A stretch of 64,000 nt of DNA, taken from the NCBI GenBank assembly GCA_910583835.1, contig CAJTYM010000008.1, positions 35,997-99,996 on the forward strand. The letters are read 5' to 3'. Numbering within the stretch: the stretch's first letter is position 1; each line of letters begins with the position of its first letter. This document shows, in pieces, positions 1 to 8,640 of this stretch. A model generated the notes under the pieces. It saw only the letters and a program-made list of their open reading frames with translations, searched no databases and was not told the origin of the DNA. This stretch comes from an uncultured Lachnospiraceae bacterium (lineage in GTDB: Bacteria; Bacillota; Clostridia; Lachnospirales; Lachnospiraceae). The translations under genes were made by a program, and so were the position numbers.

Positions 1-504
1 GTGTATTGGATGTGCCGGATGTTGGACGGCGGGGAGGACCCGCTTTATATTGCCAGGCGGCTGGTACGTTTCGCCAGTGAGGATGTGGGGATGGCAGACC
101 CGAGTGCGCTGCCGTTGGCAGTATCGGTTTACCAGGCCTGCCATTTTCTGGGGCTGCCGGAATGCGACGTGCATCTGACGCACGCAGTTGTCTATCTCTC
201 CATGGCGCCGAAATCTAACGCGCTTTATATGGCCTGTGAAGCCTGTAAGAAAGATATCAGGGAATTTCCGGCGGAGCCAGTGCCGCTGCAGATTCGCAAT
301 GCGCCCACCAACCTCATGAAAGAAATGGATTATGGGAAAGGGTACGTTTACGCCCATGACACGGAAGAAAAATTATCAAGAATGCAATGCCTACCTGATT
401 CATTGGTCGGTAGACGGTATTACCAGCCCACGGAGCAGGGGCAGGAAAGGAAGGTCAAGGAGCGGCTGGAGGAGATATTGGAGTGGAAATATGGGGGACA
501 ATGA
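1..504 (+). CDS. rarA: RarA/MgsA replication-associated AAA+ ATPase, C-terminal part (truncated by window)
   Basis: The reading frame is already open at base 1 and ends with TGA at 502-504, so only the last 167 residues are present. The segment YWMCRMLDGGEDPLYIARRL, followed by RFASEDVGMADP and LAVSVYQACHFLGLPE, is typical of the helical tetramerisation region of RarA (MgsA/Mgs1/WRNIP1 family). The AAA+ Walker motifs would lie upstream of the window. The family acts at stalled replication forks, interacting with SSB and the replisome. The C-terminal motif (GYVYAHD, then PTEQGQE) fits the usual end of the protein, so the gene looks intact at its 3' end. Confidence 0.9.
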   Translation: MYWMCRMLDGGEDPLYIARRLVRFASEDVGMADPSALPLAVSVYQACHFLGLPECDVHLTHAVVYLSMAPKSNALYMACEACKKDIREFPAEPVPLQIRNAPTNLMKEMDYGKGYVYAHDTEEKLSRMQCLPDSLVGRRYYQPTEQGQERKVKERLEEILEWKYGGQ

Positions 505-998
505 TAATTGGTGTAGAAAAAATACGTCTGTAACGTAGAAAATATGCGGTAAGGCTTGTAATGTTGCGGAAAATGCATATAATATAAAGATTGATGGGTA
601 TGCAGAAGGAAAACAAAATATTGTTCACCTAACTGATGAAAGATGGGGGAAAGCATCGAAGCTGTTGTATTTAAATTTATACAATCACGATGAAACTGTG
701 TTTACGCCCGGATTGTTATTTTATATTAGAAGATAACATGATTCAGCCGTTTTGCAACTTAACTGACAAATCATTGAGGGAGGCGCATAATTTGCAGAAA
801 ATGTATAAGGCGGGGGCTTTCCATGAAGGGTAAAAGGAGAAAGGTTGAATCAGGAAAATCTTTATTTCTATCAGAAAAAGAATTATATCTGCAATGGGCA
901 TTTCTTGTGTGTTCTTAATTCAGTGCCGTTGTTTTTGTTAGAATATTTTCAGGAGACATTTTGGGATAGGGTAACTGCTGTATAAGAATACAATACTT
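505..998. other. Gene-free, apparently decayed stretch
   Basis: About 490 bases without a convincing gene. Short open runs are visible: a plus-strand 31-codon ORF at 823-918 and a run around 791-831 ending GAFHEG-stop that reads like the C-terminal end of a lost protein. No intact domain, tRNA or clear terminator was seen. I read it as remnants of deleted genes between rarA and the AraC regulator. Confidence 0.4.
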
Positions 999-1040
999 TT
1001 GTCAAATCCTCTGTTTCAGGGAGGAAAAGAAGGACATCTT

Positions 1041-1961
1041 ATGAATCATATATCAGAACTTAAATTCCATGAAGGGAGTAAGGAAGAATTATTGCCTGGT
1101 TATGCAATGGATTTTCCATATATTGCTTCTCGTGCAGAACTTGATAGATATGCAGGTCGCTTTGTGCCATGGCACTGGCATAAAGCGGTCGAATTATTCT
1201 ATATGGAAAGCGGAACCTTGGAATATAGTACCCCCAAAGGGAAAATGGTGTTTTCTGCTGGAATGGGTGGATTCGTGAACTCCAATGTGCTCCATATGAC
1301 CAGACCTTTATCGGCAAATGACAAAAATGTCCAGCTGCTTCACATTTTTGACCCCTGTTTTGTGGCTGGAAATCAGGGGAGCAGAATTGAGAGAAAATAC
1401 ATCTTGCCCATAGCGGCTTCGCAGCTTGAAATAATTGCGTTCTGCCCGGATGTGCCCGCACATGCAAGGATATTGGAGTCAGTAAAGGAAGCGTTTGGTT
1501 TTTCTGAAGATGGTATGGGCTATGAGATGAAAGTAAGGGAGTCGATGTCAAGAATCTGGATGATGGTCTATGAGTCTTTTCATTCTTGTATTAACACAGA
1601 TATCAAACAAGATAAGAATGATGAAAGGCTGAAAACGATGATGATTTATGTTCACGAGCATTATGCGGATAAAATCACTGTCTCGGAGCTTGCAGCTGCG
1701 GGATATATAAGCGAGCGGGAATGTTTCCGTATTTTCCGAGATTTTCTGCATCTTTCCCCACTGGAATACATCAATAGCTATCGTCTTCAGGCAGCTTGCC
1801 ACATGCTTGCAAATGGGCAGGAATCCGTTACAGAAATTGGCCGTGCCTGTGGTTTGGGGAGCGGCAGCTATTTTGGGAAGCTGTTTCGTGAATATGCAAA
1901 ATGTACGCCCACGGATTATCGGAAAAAATGGCAGGATAATACGAAGAAATGTCAGGAATAA
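1041..1961 (+). CDS. AraC-family transcriptional regulator
   Basis: A 306-aa one-component regulator. The N-terminal half has a cupin/AraC-binding look (PWHWHKAVELFYMESGTLEY, then a glycine-rich turn), which in this family senses a small ligand, often a sugar. The C-terminal ~100 residues hold two helix-turn-helix motifs (ITVSELAAAGYISERECFRI and SVTEIGRACGLGSGSYFGKL) ending in PTDYRKKW, the canonical AraC finish. The ATG at 1041 is preferred over the upstream TTG at 999 because GGGAGG and AAGAAGG lie just upstream. The acetyltransferase gene follows 80 bases downstream on the same strand, so the two are probably co-transcribed and the regulator may control it; that is inference. Confidence 0.88.
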   Translation: MNHISELKFHEGSKEELLPGYAMDFPYIASRAELDRYAGRFVPWHWHKAVELFYMESGTLEYSTPKGKMVFSAGMGGFVNSNVLHMTRPLSANDKNVQLLHIFDPCFVAGNQGSRIERKYILPIAASQLEIIAFCPDVPAHARILESVKEAFGFSEDGMGYEMKVRESMSRIWMMVYESFHSCINTDIKQDKNDERLKTMMIYVHEHYADKITVSELAAAGYISERECFRIFRDFLHLSPLEYINSYRLQAACHMLANGQESVTEIGRACGLGSGSYFGKLFREYAKCTPTDYRKKWQDNTKKCQE

Positions 1962-2041
1962 GATAGAAACCCAATGTTTTGTTCGTTATTATGGTATTGG
2001 AACTAATAACAGGCCAGAGGACAACAAAGCAGGAGAACACT

Positions 2042-2614
2042 ATGAATTATGATATCACAGATTTTATGGAAACAGCTGACGCTGATACTTTAGGTATGAT
2101 TGCCCGGGCAAGGCGACTGACAAGGGAATATTATTTTGCGGATTATAATGATATACAGAAGCGGCAGCAGATTTTAAGGGAATTATTGGGGAGCATCGGG
2201 GAAAATGTTGCTGTTGATACGCCGTTTCACTGTGATTATGGGAAAAATATTTTTGTGGGCGATGATGTTATCATCAATATGAATTGTACGTTTGTAGACA
2301 ACAAACCAATCCGAATTGGCAACCGGGTATTGATTGCCTCGAATGTGCAGATTTATACATCTGCACACCCTGTGTCAGTCAAGGAGCGCCTCGTTCCAGA
2401 TTGGAAGGAGGCTGGGACGACTTTTTTCAGGACATTTGCCCGCCCGGTTGAGATTAAAGATAATGTCTGGATTGGCGGCGGAAGTATTATTCTTGCGGGT
2501 GTGACAATAGGAGAGAACAGTGTGATTGGCGCCGGGAGCGTTGTGACCCGTTCGATTCCTGCAAACTGTGTTGCAGTCGGCAATCCCTGCAAATGTGTGA
2601 AAACTATCAATTAA
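2042..2614 (+). CDS. Maltose/galactoside O-acetyltransferase family protein
   Basis: A 190-aa left-handed beta-helix acetyltransferase of the LacA/Maa/NodL family, which transfers acetyl from acetyl-CoA to a sugar hydroxyl. It shows the expected layout: an N-terminal helical cap (residues 1-55), hexapeptide repeats from about residue 60 (GENVAVDTPFHCDYGKNIFVG), the catalytic-His loop YTSAHPV, then VWIGGGSIILAGVTIGENSV and VVTRSIPANCVAVGNPCK. Length matches the family. ATG 2042 follows AGGAGA; the longer open frame from 1979 lacks a ribosome site. It lies downstream of the AraC gene and is closed by a terminator at 2650-2696. The real acceptor sugar cannot be read from sequence. Confidence 0.9.
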   Translation: MNYDITDFMETADADTLGMIARARRLTREYYFADYNDIQKRQQILRELLGSIGENVAVDTPFHCDYGKNIFVGDDVIINMNCTFVDNKPIRIGNRVLIASNVQIYTSAHPVSVKERLVPDWKEAGTTFFRTFARPVEIKDNVWIGGGSIILAGVTIGENSVIGAGSVVTRSIPANCVAVGNPCKCVKTIN

Positions 2615-2649
2615 TACCACACATCCAATTGAAAAAGAAAATGTAAGAA

Positions 2650-2696
2650 ACAGGCTGCTGCAAAATGGGAATCATCTTGCAGCAGCCTGTTTTATG
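2650..2696 (+). terminator. Rho-independent terminator after the acetyltransferase
   Basis: The arms CAGGCTGCTGCAA and TTGCAGCAGCCTG pair perfectly around a 13-base loop and are followed by TTTTAT. It ends the AraC-acetyltransferase unit just before the convergent GH2 gene. Confidence 0.85.
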
Positions 2697-2741
2697 CCGG
2701 TTTAGAATTCTGTCAGATCAAAGTTATGTCACGCTGTGGTA

Positions 2742-5700
2742 TCATTTTTTAATCGTCACATTGACCGTGACAGATTTCTTGCCGCAGGTTACTTTCACAG
2801 CGGCTTTCTTGGCTTTTTTGCCAGGCTTGATTTTGCAGGTTATTTTGCCATAAGCGTCAACTTTGATGTATTTTTTCCCCTTTGTTACCTTGTAAGTAAT
2901 TTGGCTGGTTGTCTTGGCTGTCAATCCTTTGGTTTTAATCTGGGAGACAGCGTTTTTTTGTTTTAAGGTAATCTTTTTCTTTGATTTCAGGGATAGTTTT
3001 TTGTTTATTTTAGCTTTCTTAACCACCTTAACGGTCAGCGTGGCGCTTTTTGCCTTATCGGCAGAGGTAATGGTGATTTTGGCAGTGCCAGGCTTGATTG
3101 CCTTGATTTTCCCGTTTTGGCTTATGGTGGCAGTTTTGGGGCTGCTGATGCTGTAGGTGACTTTCTGCTCAGCATTGGCGGGAAGGACGGCGGCTTTTAC
3201 TTGCGCAGTTTTTCCTTTAACCAGATAGATAGTTTTACTGCCATATGGATAATTTTTTACTGCTGCAGTAACGGAAGCAGCTTTTTGCCCAGGTGTTGTT
3301 GGGTTCGTTGGCGTTGTCGGGTTTGTAGGTTGATTCGGGTTGCTTGGGTTGCCGGGTTTGTTCGGGTCGTCTGGATTATCCGGTTTGTTCGGGTCGTCTG
3401 GATTATCCGGTTTATTTGGGTCATCCGGCTCTTGCGGTTTCTTGCCGATGGCAGATACAGCTTTTGCATTTAATGCGGAGTCGTAGACAAATACATCGTC
3501 AATATATCCTCCGAAATTCTCTAGGTCAGCTTCCTCTGACCCGGCGCCGATAATCAAGTGTCCCTGGCTGAGGGAAGCCAGCACATCGCCGATGTTGGAT
3601 TCTGCCCATTTGCAGGTTAAAATGCCGTCTACATAGACGCAGATTTCTGATTTCCCATAGACGTAAGTTATCCTGTGCCACTGGTTGGCATTTTCTGCCT
3701 TGAGGAAAAAGGCGTAATCGCTGTTAACTGGATTGCCCTTTGTCCATCCGTCTTTGGGGAAATGTGCTTCATAGGGCTGTCCATGCCTTGCAATAAATCC
3801 GATAGTGCCATCGCAGTATTTTAAGGTATTGTGGCTCTTGGTCTGGCCGATAGCGAACAGGTAGTTCCAGTCACTGGAGTTAGCTGTAGGCCGAATCTTC
3901 ATGGATACAGTCACTCCGTTGGAGAAATCATAGCCGCTAAGGTCCTTGGAGGAGATGGCATAATTTGCATTCTTTCCGCCCGCGGAGCTGTCTACCAGGA
4001 GCACTTGGTTTTGTGCATTGTCGGGATCTTTTACAAGCGCGGCTTCCCCATGCAAGGTAACATCATCTGCCGTGCCAAAGGAGAAAGATGATACCGGGGC
4101 TATATTGGAGTAGTCCACGACCGTGATATTACAGGTGGCGCTGACGCCATTTGCCGCTGACACAGTAATCGTCGTTTTTCCGGTTTTGAGAGCTGTTACT
4201 AAGCCGCTGTCTGTGACGGAGGCAACTTCCGGGCTGCTGCTTACATAACTTAAGCTGGTGTCTGAGGCATTGGCTGGGAAGATTGCCGCTGTAAGCTGCA
4301 GGCTGGAATTAATGTCTAGCGTGTCCTCTGCCTTGCTTAAAGTAATTTTGGTGACCGGAACGTCTGTGTAATAATTTTCTTTGGTTGCTTCGGTACAGAT
4401 GGTATAAGTAGCGACAACACGGTCATTGGTATCAAGGATATCGACGGTATTGCCATCGTGAATCCAGCCGCTGCTGTAGTTCATCTTATAACCGTAATTG
4501 CCCTCCACCGTGAGATGGCTGCTGAACGTGCTGTCGCCAAGTCCGGTGTTAGGGATTTCGTCAACCACAATCAGACGATGCTGCTCGTCAATAGTGTACT
4601 GGTCTGAGGTCATGAGGAAGCCGTCCGCCTTGATTTCGTATAGCGTAGCCCAGCCGGACTCGTTACATCCGGTAGCGGTAATTCTGATATAGCGTGCCTG
4701 AACTAACTCCAGGGAATCTTTAACGCTGCCGGCAGTTGTATTGTTGCGGCGGTCTAAGATGTCAATATAATTTTCGCCATCTTTGCTTACCGAGACTACA
4801 TAGCCATAGTAGCGGCTGCCGGTTTTCTTCTCCCAGTCTAAGGTCAGATCTCCCAGGAAATATGCTTTTTCAAGGTCGATGGTAATGCTCTGCGGGAAAG
4901 TGCCGTCTCTGGCTGTCCACCGGGTGGCGCTGTTGCCGTCCACGGCGTTTTTCCCGGTATTTCCGGTTTCAAAGCTGCTGACGGTGACCGGTTTGTTGAG
5001 GCATAAGTTGGTATTGATTACCGTGTAGTCTGCCTCTGTCTGCTGGTTTTCCGCAGTGACATGGATACGCATACCCGGGACGATCAAGACAGTGTCCTGC
5101 GTGACTTCCGTATTGCCGTCATAAATTTTATAGGTGGCGTTGTTGACGCCTTTTACGTTTTCACGGAAATCCTTGAGCGTGACATTGTTTTCTACGGCAA
5201 TCGTCTTGGCAGCAGTGTCCACGGCATAGATTTTAGAGGACAGGTCTGCCTTGTTGGAGCTCTGCCTTTTCCAGGTGCATGTGTCGGTATAGGTCTGTGC
5301 ATTGTCTGTATTTTTGCCGACTGCCTGGATGGAGACATCGCCGTGGCTCAGGGAAACGTCTTCCATCAGGAATACGCCGTTTCCTTTGGCTTCCATTTTG
5401 CCGAGGTCCTGGTTATTTACAGACAAGGAAACTTCGTCACAGTTGGAATAGACTTTGATGTAAGTATCTGAATTCTCACGGTTTACCCATCTGCGGCTGG
5501 TGATGTAGACAAAGGGGTCTTTTTTGTTCCAGTTTGCCTTGTAAAGGTAATAACTGTCTTTTTTGGTTTTTCGGTCTGCAGTTACCAGGCCTTTGTCATT
5601 CAATGCAGGTTGGGAACCCTCATTTCTGCCGTCTACAGCAAAATCAAACATGACCCAGTAAAAAGTTCCCCATAACTCGTCATGGCTGTTGATGTATGCC

Positions 5701-7436
5701 AGGGCTTCCTCGTTCATGAGATTCTGGTATTCCTCGGGATGCCAGGAACCGCCGGCAGTGAGGTTGTTTGCGCCCAGTTCCGGGTAGGCTTCATGCTGGT
5801 CGACGTTGGCTCCCCAGCCATACTCGGAAATACCCATGGAACGGCTGTCCAACGCAGTCTTGCGCTTCATGACGTCGTCAAAGCTTCCATAGAAATTATC
5901 ATCGGGATACCATCCGGGATAAATATTCCATGCCACGATATCAGATTTCCAGCCGATATTTGTCTCAAAGTCTTTGCCGGTGGAAGAGGGGTCGTTCTGG
6001 TCCATGGCATAGTCGCGGTTGACAGCCTGGGTGGTGTAGCGTCCGCTGGTGTCCAGCGTTTTTGCCAGCGCGTCCAGTTCAGACATAATCTGTTTGGCAG
6101 CTTTGAGGTCGTTGTTGGGCGTTGGGTTTGTCAGGCTCTGGCCGTTGCCGATTTCATTCTGCAGTCCCCAGAAGCAGACCGAAGGCCGGTTGGATTGCTG
6201 GTAAATCAATTCAGTCAATTGCTGCTTGGTAATATTTTTAAATTCCTCGGAAGCGCGGACCTCATTGACGAGCGGAATCTCCGTCCACACAATAATGCCG
6301 TTCTCATCACATAAATCATAGAAATAATCTGTCTGCGGATAATGGCAGAGACGAATTGTGTTAACGCCTAATTCTTTGATGATTTCCATGTCGTTTCTGT
6401 GCTGTTCTTCGGTCATGGCGCTTCCGACTGCTTTCAGGTAAGAGTGGCGGTTGACGCCCCGCAGCGGATATTTTTTGCCGTTTAAGAAGAATCCTTCGCC
6501 GCTTTCTCCGCTGTCCTGCGAATCAATGTAGAAATAGCGGAAGCCCAGCTTGTCTGAGACTTTGTCAATTGTTTTGCCGCCGTCTTTGATTTCCAAGGTA
6601 ACCTTGTACTGGTAACCGGCATTCGTATTGTCCGCGTTTTTGTCATAGCGGATTCCTTCCCAGAGGGTAGGGTTGTTTACCGTGCATTTCTCGCGGAAAT
6701 CCTGCCTGCCGTTGGCGGGGACAGTGACAGTTTTGGTGATGGGGGCAGGGGCATTGTTGCCCTCAACGGTTGTAACGACAGTAACATTTTTGGGTGCGTT
6801 GGAATCGTTGACGATATCCGCCTGTATCTCAAATTGCCCCAAATCAGCAGGCCTGTCCTTGCTCCTCATGTTCCCGGTTTGGAGCGCCAGGCCGGAGGAG
6901 CCGTGCTTCTCCAAGTCAATATGTACCTCATCTACGGTTATCAGGTATACGCGGCGGTAAATGCCGCCGTACATGTTGAAGTCACCGGAAATGGGGGCAA
7001 TCGTTTGCGTATATCGGTTGTCCACGCAGACATCTAAGGCATTGGTTCCTTCCTGGACTTTGTCGGTGATGTCATAGCGGAACGTGGTATAGCCGCCTTT
7101 GTGGGTATCTCCGGCTTTTTCGCCATTCACATAGAGCGTGGTCTGGGTATTGGAGCCCAGAAATTCAAGGTAAATGCGTTTCTGCAGCATTTCACCAGTG
7201 ATATTTATTTCTTTGTGGTACCAATAATTGGTGCGCTCGTAATTTCCTCCGCCATCCTCCGCGTCTTTGGCGTTCCAGGTGTGGGGGATGGTGATTTTGC
7301 TCCAACTTGTGCGGTTGGCGCTTAATGCGGCAGATTCTGACAGTCCTTTGCCGCCGAAGAGCCATTGGCCATCGATTTCCTGTGCATAGGCAGCGTCCCT
7401 GCCGCTCGCTGTCTGGAGGGGATTTTCATTTCCCAT
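2742..7436 (-). CDS. Large multidomain GH2 beta-galactosidase-like enzyme (5' end damaged)
   Basis: The open frame gives 1564 aa. Order: GH2 sugar-binding domain (from ~20, DGQWLFGG), beta-sandwich, TIM barrel with acid/base Glu in GLQNEIGNG (~428) and nucleophile Glu in GISEYGWG (~538), F5/8C-like module (~815-960), Big_2 domain (~1020-1105), LamG-like lectin domain (~1113-1320), a Pro/Asn/Asp linker repeating NPDDPNKPD (~1326-1383), a second Big_2 domain, and a very Lys-rich tail. No LPxTG or SLH motif was seen. The fold family hydrolyses beta-galactosides or related beta-glycosides outside the cell. The first Met (7436) has no good ribosome site; the frame continues upstream into half of another F5/8C module that is out of frame with a signal-peptide start at 7729, so the gene as it stands is probably not secreted or is a pseudogene. 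Confidence 0.85.
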   Translation of the reverse strand: MGNENPLQTASGRDAAYAQEIDGQWLFGGKGLSESAALSANRTSWSKITIPHTWNAKDAEDGGGNYERTNYWYHKEINITGEMLQKRIYLEFLGSNTQTTLYVNGEKAGDTHKGGYTTFRYDITDKVQEGTNALDVCVDNRYTQTIAPISGDFNMYGGIYRRVYLITVDEVHIDLEKHGSSGLALQTGNMRSKDRPADLGQFEIQADIVNDSNAPKNVTVVTTVEGNNAPAPITKTVTVPANGRQDFREKCTVNNPTLWEGIRYDKNADNTNAGYQYKVTLEIKDGGKTIDKVSDKLGFRYFYIDSQDSGESGEGFFLNGKKYPLRGVNRHSYLKAVGSAMTEEQHRNDMEIIKELGVNTIRLCHYPQTDYFYDLCDENGIIVWTEIPLVNEVRASEEFKNITKQQLTELIYQQSNRPSVCFWGLQNEIGNGQSLTNPTPNNDLKAAKQIMSELDALAKTLDTSGRYTTQAVNRDYAMDQNDPSSTGKDFETNIGWKSDIVAWNIYPGWYPDDNFYGSFDDVMKRKTALDSRSMGISEYGWGANVDQHEAYPELGANNLTAGGSWHPEEYQNLMNEEALAYINSHDELWGTFYWVMFDFAVDGRNEGSQPALNDKGLVTADRKTKKDSYYLYKANWNKKDPFVYITSRRWVNRENSDTYIKVYSNCDEVSLSVNNQDLGKMEAKGNGVFLMEDVSLSHGDVSIQAVGKNTDNAQTYTDTCTWKRQSSNKADLSSKIYAVDTAAKTIAVENNVTLKDFRENVKGVNNATYKIYDGNTEVTQDTVLIVPGMRIHVTAENQQTEADYTVINTNLCLNKPVTVSSFETGNTGKNAVDGNSATRWTARDGTFPQSITIDLEKAYFLGDLTLDWEKKTGSRYYGYVVSVSKDGENYIDILDRRNNTTAGSVKDSLELVQARYIRITATGCNESGWATLYEIKADGFLMTSDQYTIDEQHRLIVVDEIPNTGLGDSTFSSHLTVEGNYGYKMNYSSGWIHDGNTVDILDTNDRVVATYTICTEATKENYYTDVPVTKITLSKAEDTLDINSSLQLTAAIFPANASDTSLSYVSSSPEVASVTDSGLVTALKTGKTTITVSAANGVSATCNITVVDYSNIAPVSSFSFGTADDVTLHGEAALVKDPDNAQNQVLLVDSSAGGKNANYAISSKDLSGYDFSNGVTVSMKIRPTANSSDWNYLFAIGQTKSHNTLKYCDGTIGFIARHGQPYEAHFPKDGWTKGNPVNSDYAFFLKAENANQWHRITYVYGKSEICVYVDGILTCKWAESNIGDVLASLSQGHLIIGAGSEEADLENFGGYIDDVFVYDSALNAKAVSAIGKKPQEPDDPNKPDNPDDPNKPDNPDDPNKPGNPSNPNQPTNPTTPTNPTTPGQKAASVTAAVKNYPYGSKTIYLVKGKTAQVKAAVLPANAEQKVTYSISSPKTATISQNGKIKAIKPGTAKITITSADKAKSATLTVKVVKKAKINKKLSLKSKKKITLKQKNAVSQIKTKGLTAKTTSQITYKVTKGKKYIKVDAYGKITCKIKPGKKAKKAAVKVTCGKKSVTVNVTIKK

Positions 7437-7729
7437 TCCTGGGTCGTCCGGCGTGTCCGGTGTGAGAATTTTTTCTGTGCCGTAGACCTCCAGTTCATAA
7501 ATGGAAGCTACCTGCCATTTGTTAGCATCGAGCTGGTTACAGGAAGTTACTTCTACCAGGACATAACGTCCGGAACCGTCTGTGATATTCTCTGTAATTG
7601 GGCTTGCCGCTAAGGTAGACTGTGTATTGTCCTCCCTGGAAAGGATTTTCTCAAACCCTTCTGGAAGCGTGCGGTCACCGTGAGTATGGCAGTAAGCTGT
7701 CGGTGCTTTTTTGCTTTACTCCATTGCAT
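7437..7729 (-). pseudogene. Detached 5' end of the GH2 gene: signal-peptide start out of frame with a half F5/8C module
   Basis: ATG at 7729 follows AAAGGAGGATTTAATT, an excellent ribosome site, and begins MQWSKAKKHRQLTAILTVTA, a signal-peptide-like start. That frame stops after about 39 codons. The frame that joins the GH2 protein is open from about 7715 but has no start codon. It encodes the second half of an F5/8C domain (YVLVEVTSC, then WQVASIYELEVYG). The first half of the domain is missing, so the simplest reading is an internal deletion that also shifted the frame. Confidence 0.7.
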
Positions 7730-7768
7730 AATTAAATCCTCCTTTTCCTAATATTAATCTGTATAAAA

Positions 7769-7795
7769 ATTATAGTTATATTAGCTTTTTGTCAA
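7769..7795 (-). promoter_or_regulatory. Candidate promoter of the GH2 gene
   Basis: On the minus strand TTGACA (7795-7790) and TATAAT (7774-7769) are both perfect consensus boxes but only 15 bases apart, so the promoter may need an activator. Confidence 0.45.
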
Positions 7796-7870
7796 TGTGA
7801 TGGGCATTGGTTTTATATGACCTTTTGCGCTGCAAAATGATAGATTGATAAATTGCAATTTCAGCCGGAC

Positions 7871-7900
7871 TTGCATTTCTTAGATGAATGGACGTATAAT
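7871..7900 (+). promoter_or_regulatory. Promoter of the two-component operon
   Basis: TTGCAT and TATAAT are separated by 18 bases. The predicted start point lies only about 15 bases before the ATG at 7921, leaving room for the GGAGG ribosome site and little else. Confidence 0.6.
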
Positions 7901-7920
7901 ATGCCTGTTGGAGGTATGGT

Positions 7921-8640
7921 ATGGATATTGTAATGCAAAGAAAGAGCAAAATCATGATTGTTGACGATGAGCCGGATATTTTAAGTTTATTGGAAAAAGC
8001 GCTTAATCTGGAAGGGTATGGGAACATCATTAAGGTCGCCAGTGGACAGCTGGCGGTCGATACCTGCAAAGAGACACGGCCGGATATTATTATTCTGGAC
8101 GTCATGCTTCCCGACATGGATGGATATGAGGTCTGTAAGAAGATTCGGGAATTTTCTATCTGCCCGATTCTGTTCCTTTCATCTAAAAATGATGAATTGG
8201 ATAAGATACTTGGCCTGGCTGTCGGAGGGGATGACTATGTGACAAAGCCGTTCAGCCCCAAAGAAATCGCTTACAGGGTAAAGGCCCAGCTGCGCCGTGC
8301 GCAGTATAAACAGAATCCACCACAACACTTTGTGCTCCAGATTGGTGAAGTGAAAATTGACCCTGAGGGCTGCAGGGTCATGAAAGGCAATGAATCTTTG
8401 GAACTTACGGCACGGGAATTTGAGATACTGCAGTACCTGGCTGAAAATAAAGGGCGGGTGATAAGCCGTGAGCGTCTGTACGAAACGATATGGGGCGAGG
8501 ACAGCTTCGGCTGTGACAATACCATCATGGTGCATATCCGCCATTTGCGGGAGAAGTTGGAAGACAATCCTGCAGCGCCAAAATATATTGTCACCATGAA
8601 AGGGTTAGGCTATAAGCTGGTGAATCCCTATGAAAAATAA
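7921..8640 (+). CDS. OmpR/PhoB-family response regulator
   Basis: A 239-aa response regulator. The receiver domain has the acidic pair in IVDDEPD, the phospho-acceptor Asp60 in IIILDVMLPD, Ser/Thr in LFLSSKND and Lys in VTKPFSP. The C-terminal winged helix shows LTAREFEILQYLAENKGRVI and the recognition region IMVHIRHLREKLE, ending GLGYKL. GGAGG precedes the ATG. It overlaps the histidine kinase gene by 11 bases, so the two are translationally coupled, and the ABC exporter downstream is the likely target, an arrangement common for peptide-antibiotic sensing modules in Firmicutes. The inducing signal is unknown. Confidence 0.93.
   Translation: MDIVMQRKSKIMIVDDEPDILSLLEKALNLEGYGNIIKVASGQLAVDTCKETRPDIIILDVMLPDMDGYEVCKKIREFSICPILFLSSKNDELDKILGLAVGGDDYVTKPFSPKEIAYRVKAQLRRAQYKQNPPQHFVLQIGEVKIDPEGCRVMKGNESLELTAREFEILQYLAENKGRVISRERLYETIWGEDSFGCDNTIMVHIRHLREKLEDNPAAPKYIVTMKGLGYKLVNPYEK

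Noticed and set aside
5061..6314. Plus-strand ORFs opposite the GH2 gene
   Set aside because: Shadows of a gene with clear catalytic motifs on the other strand.
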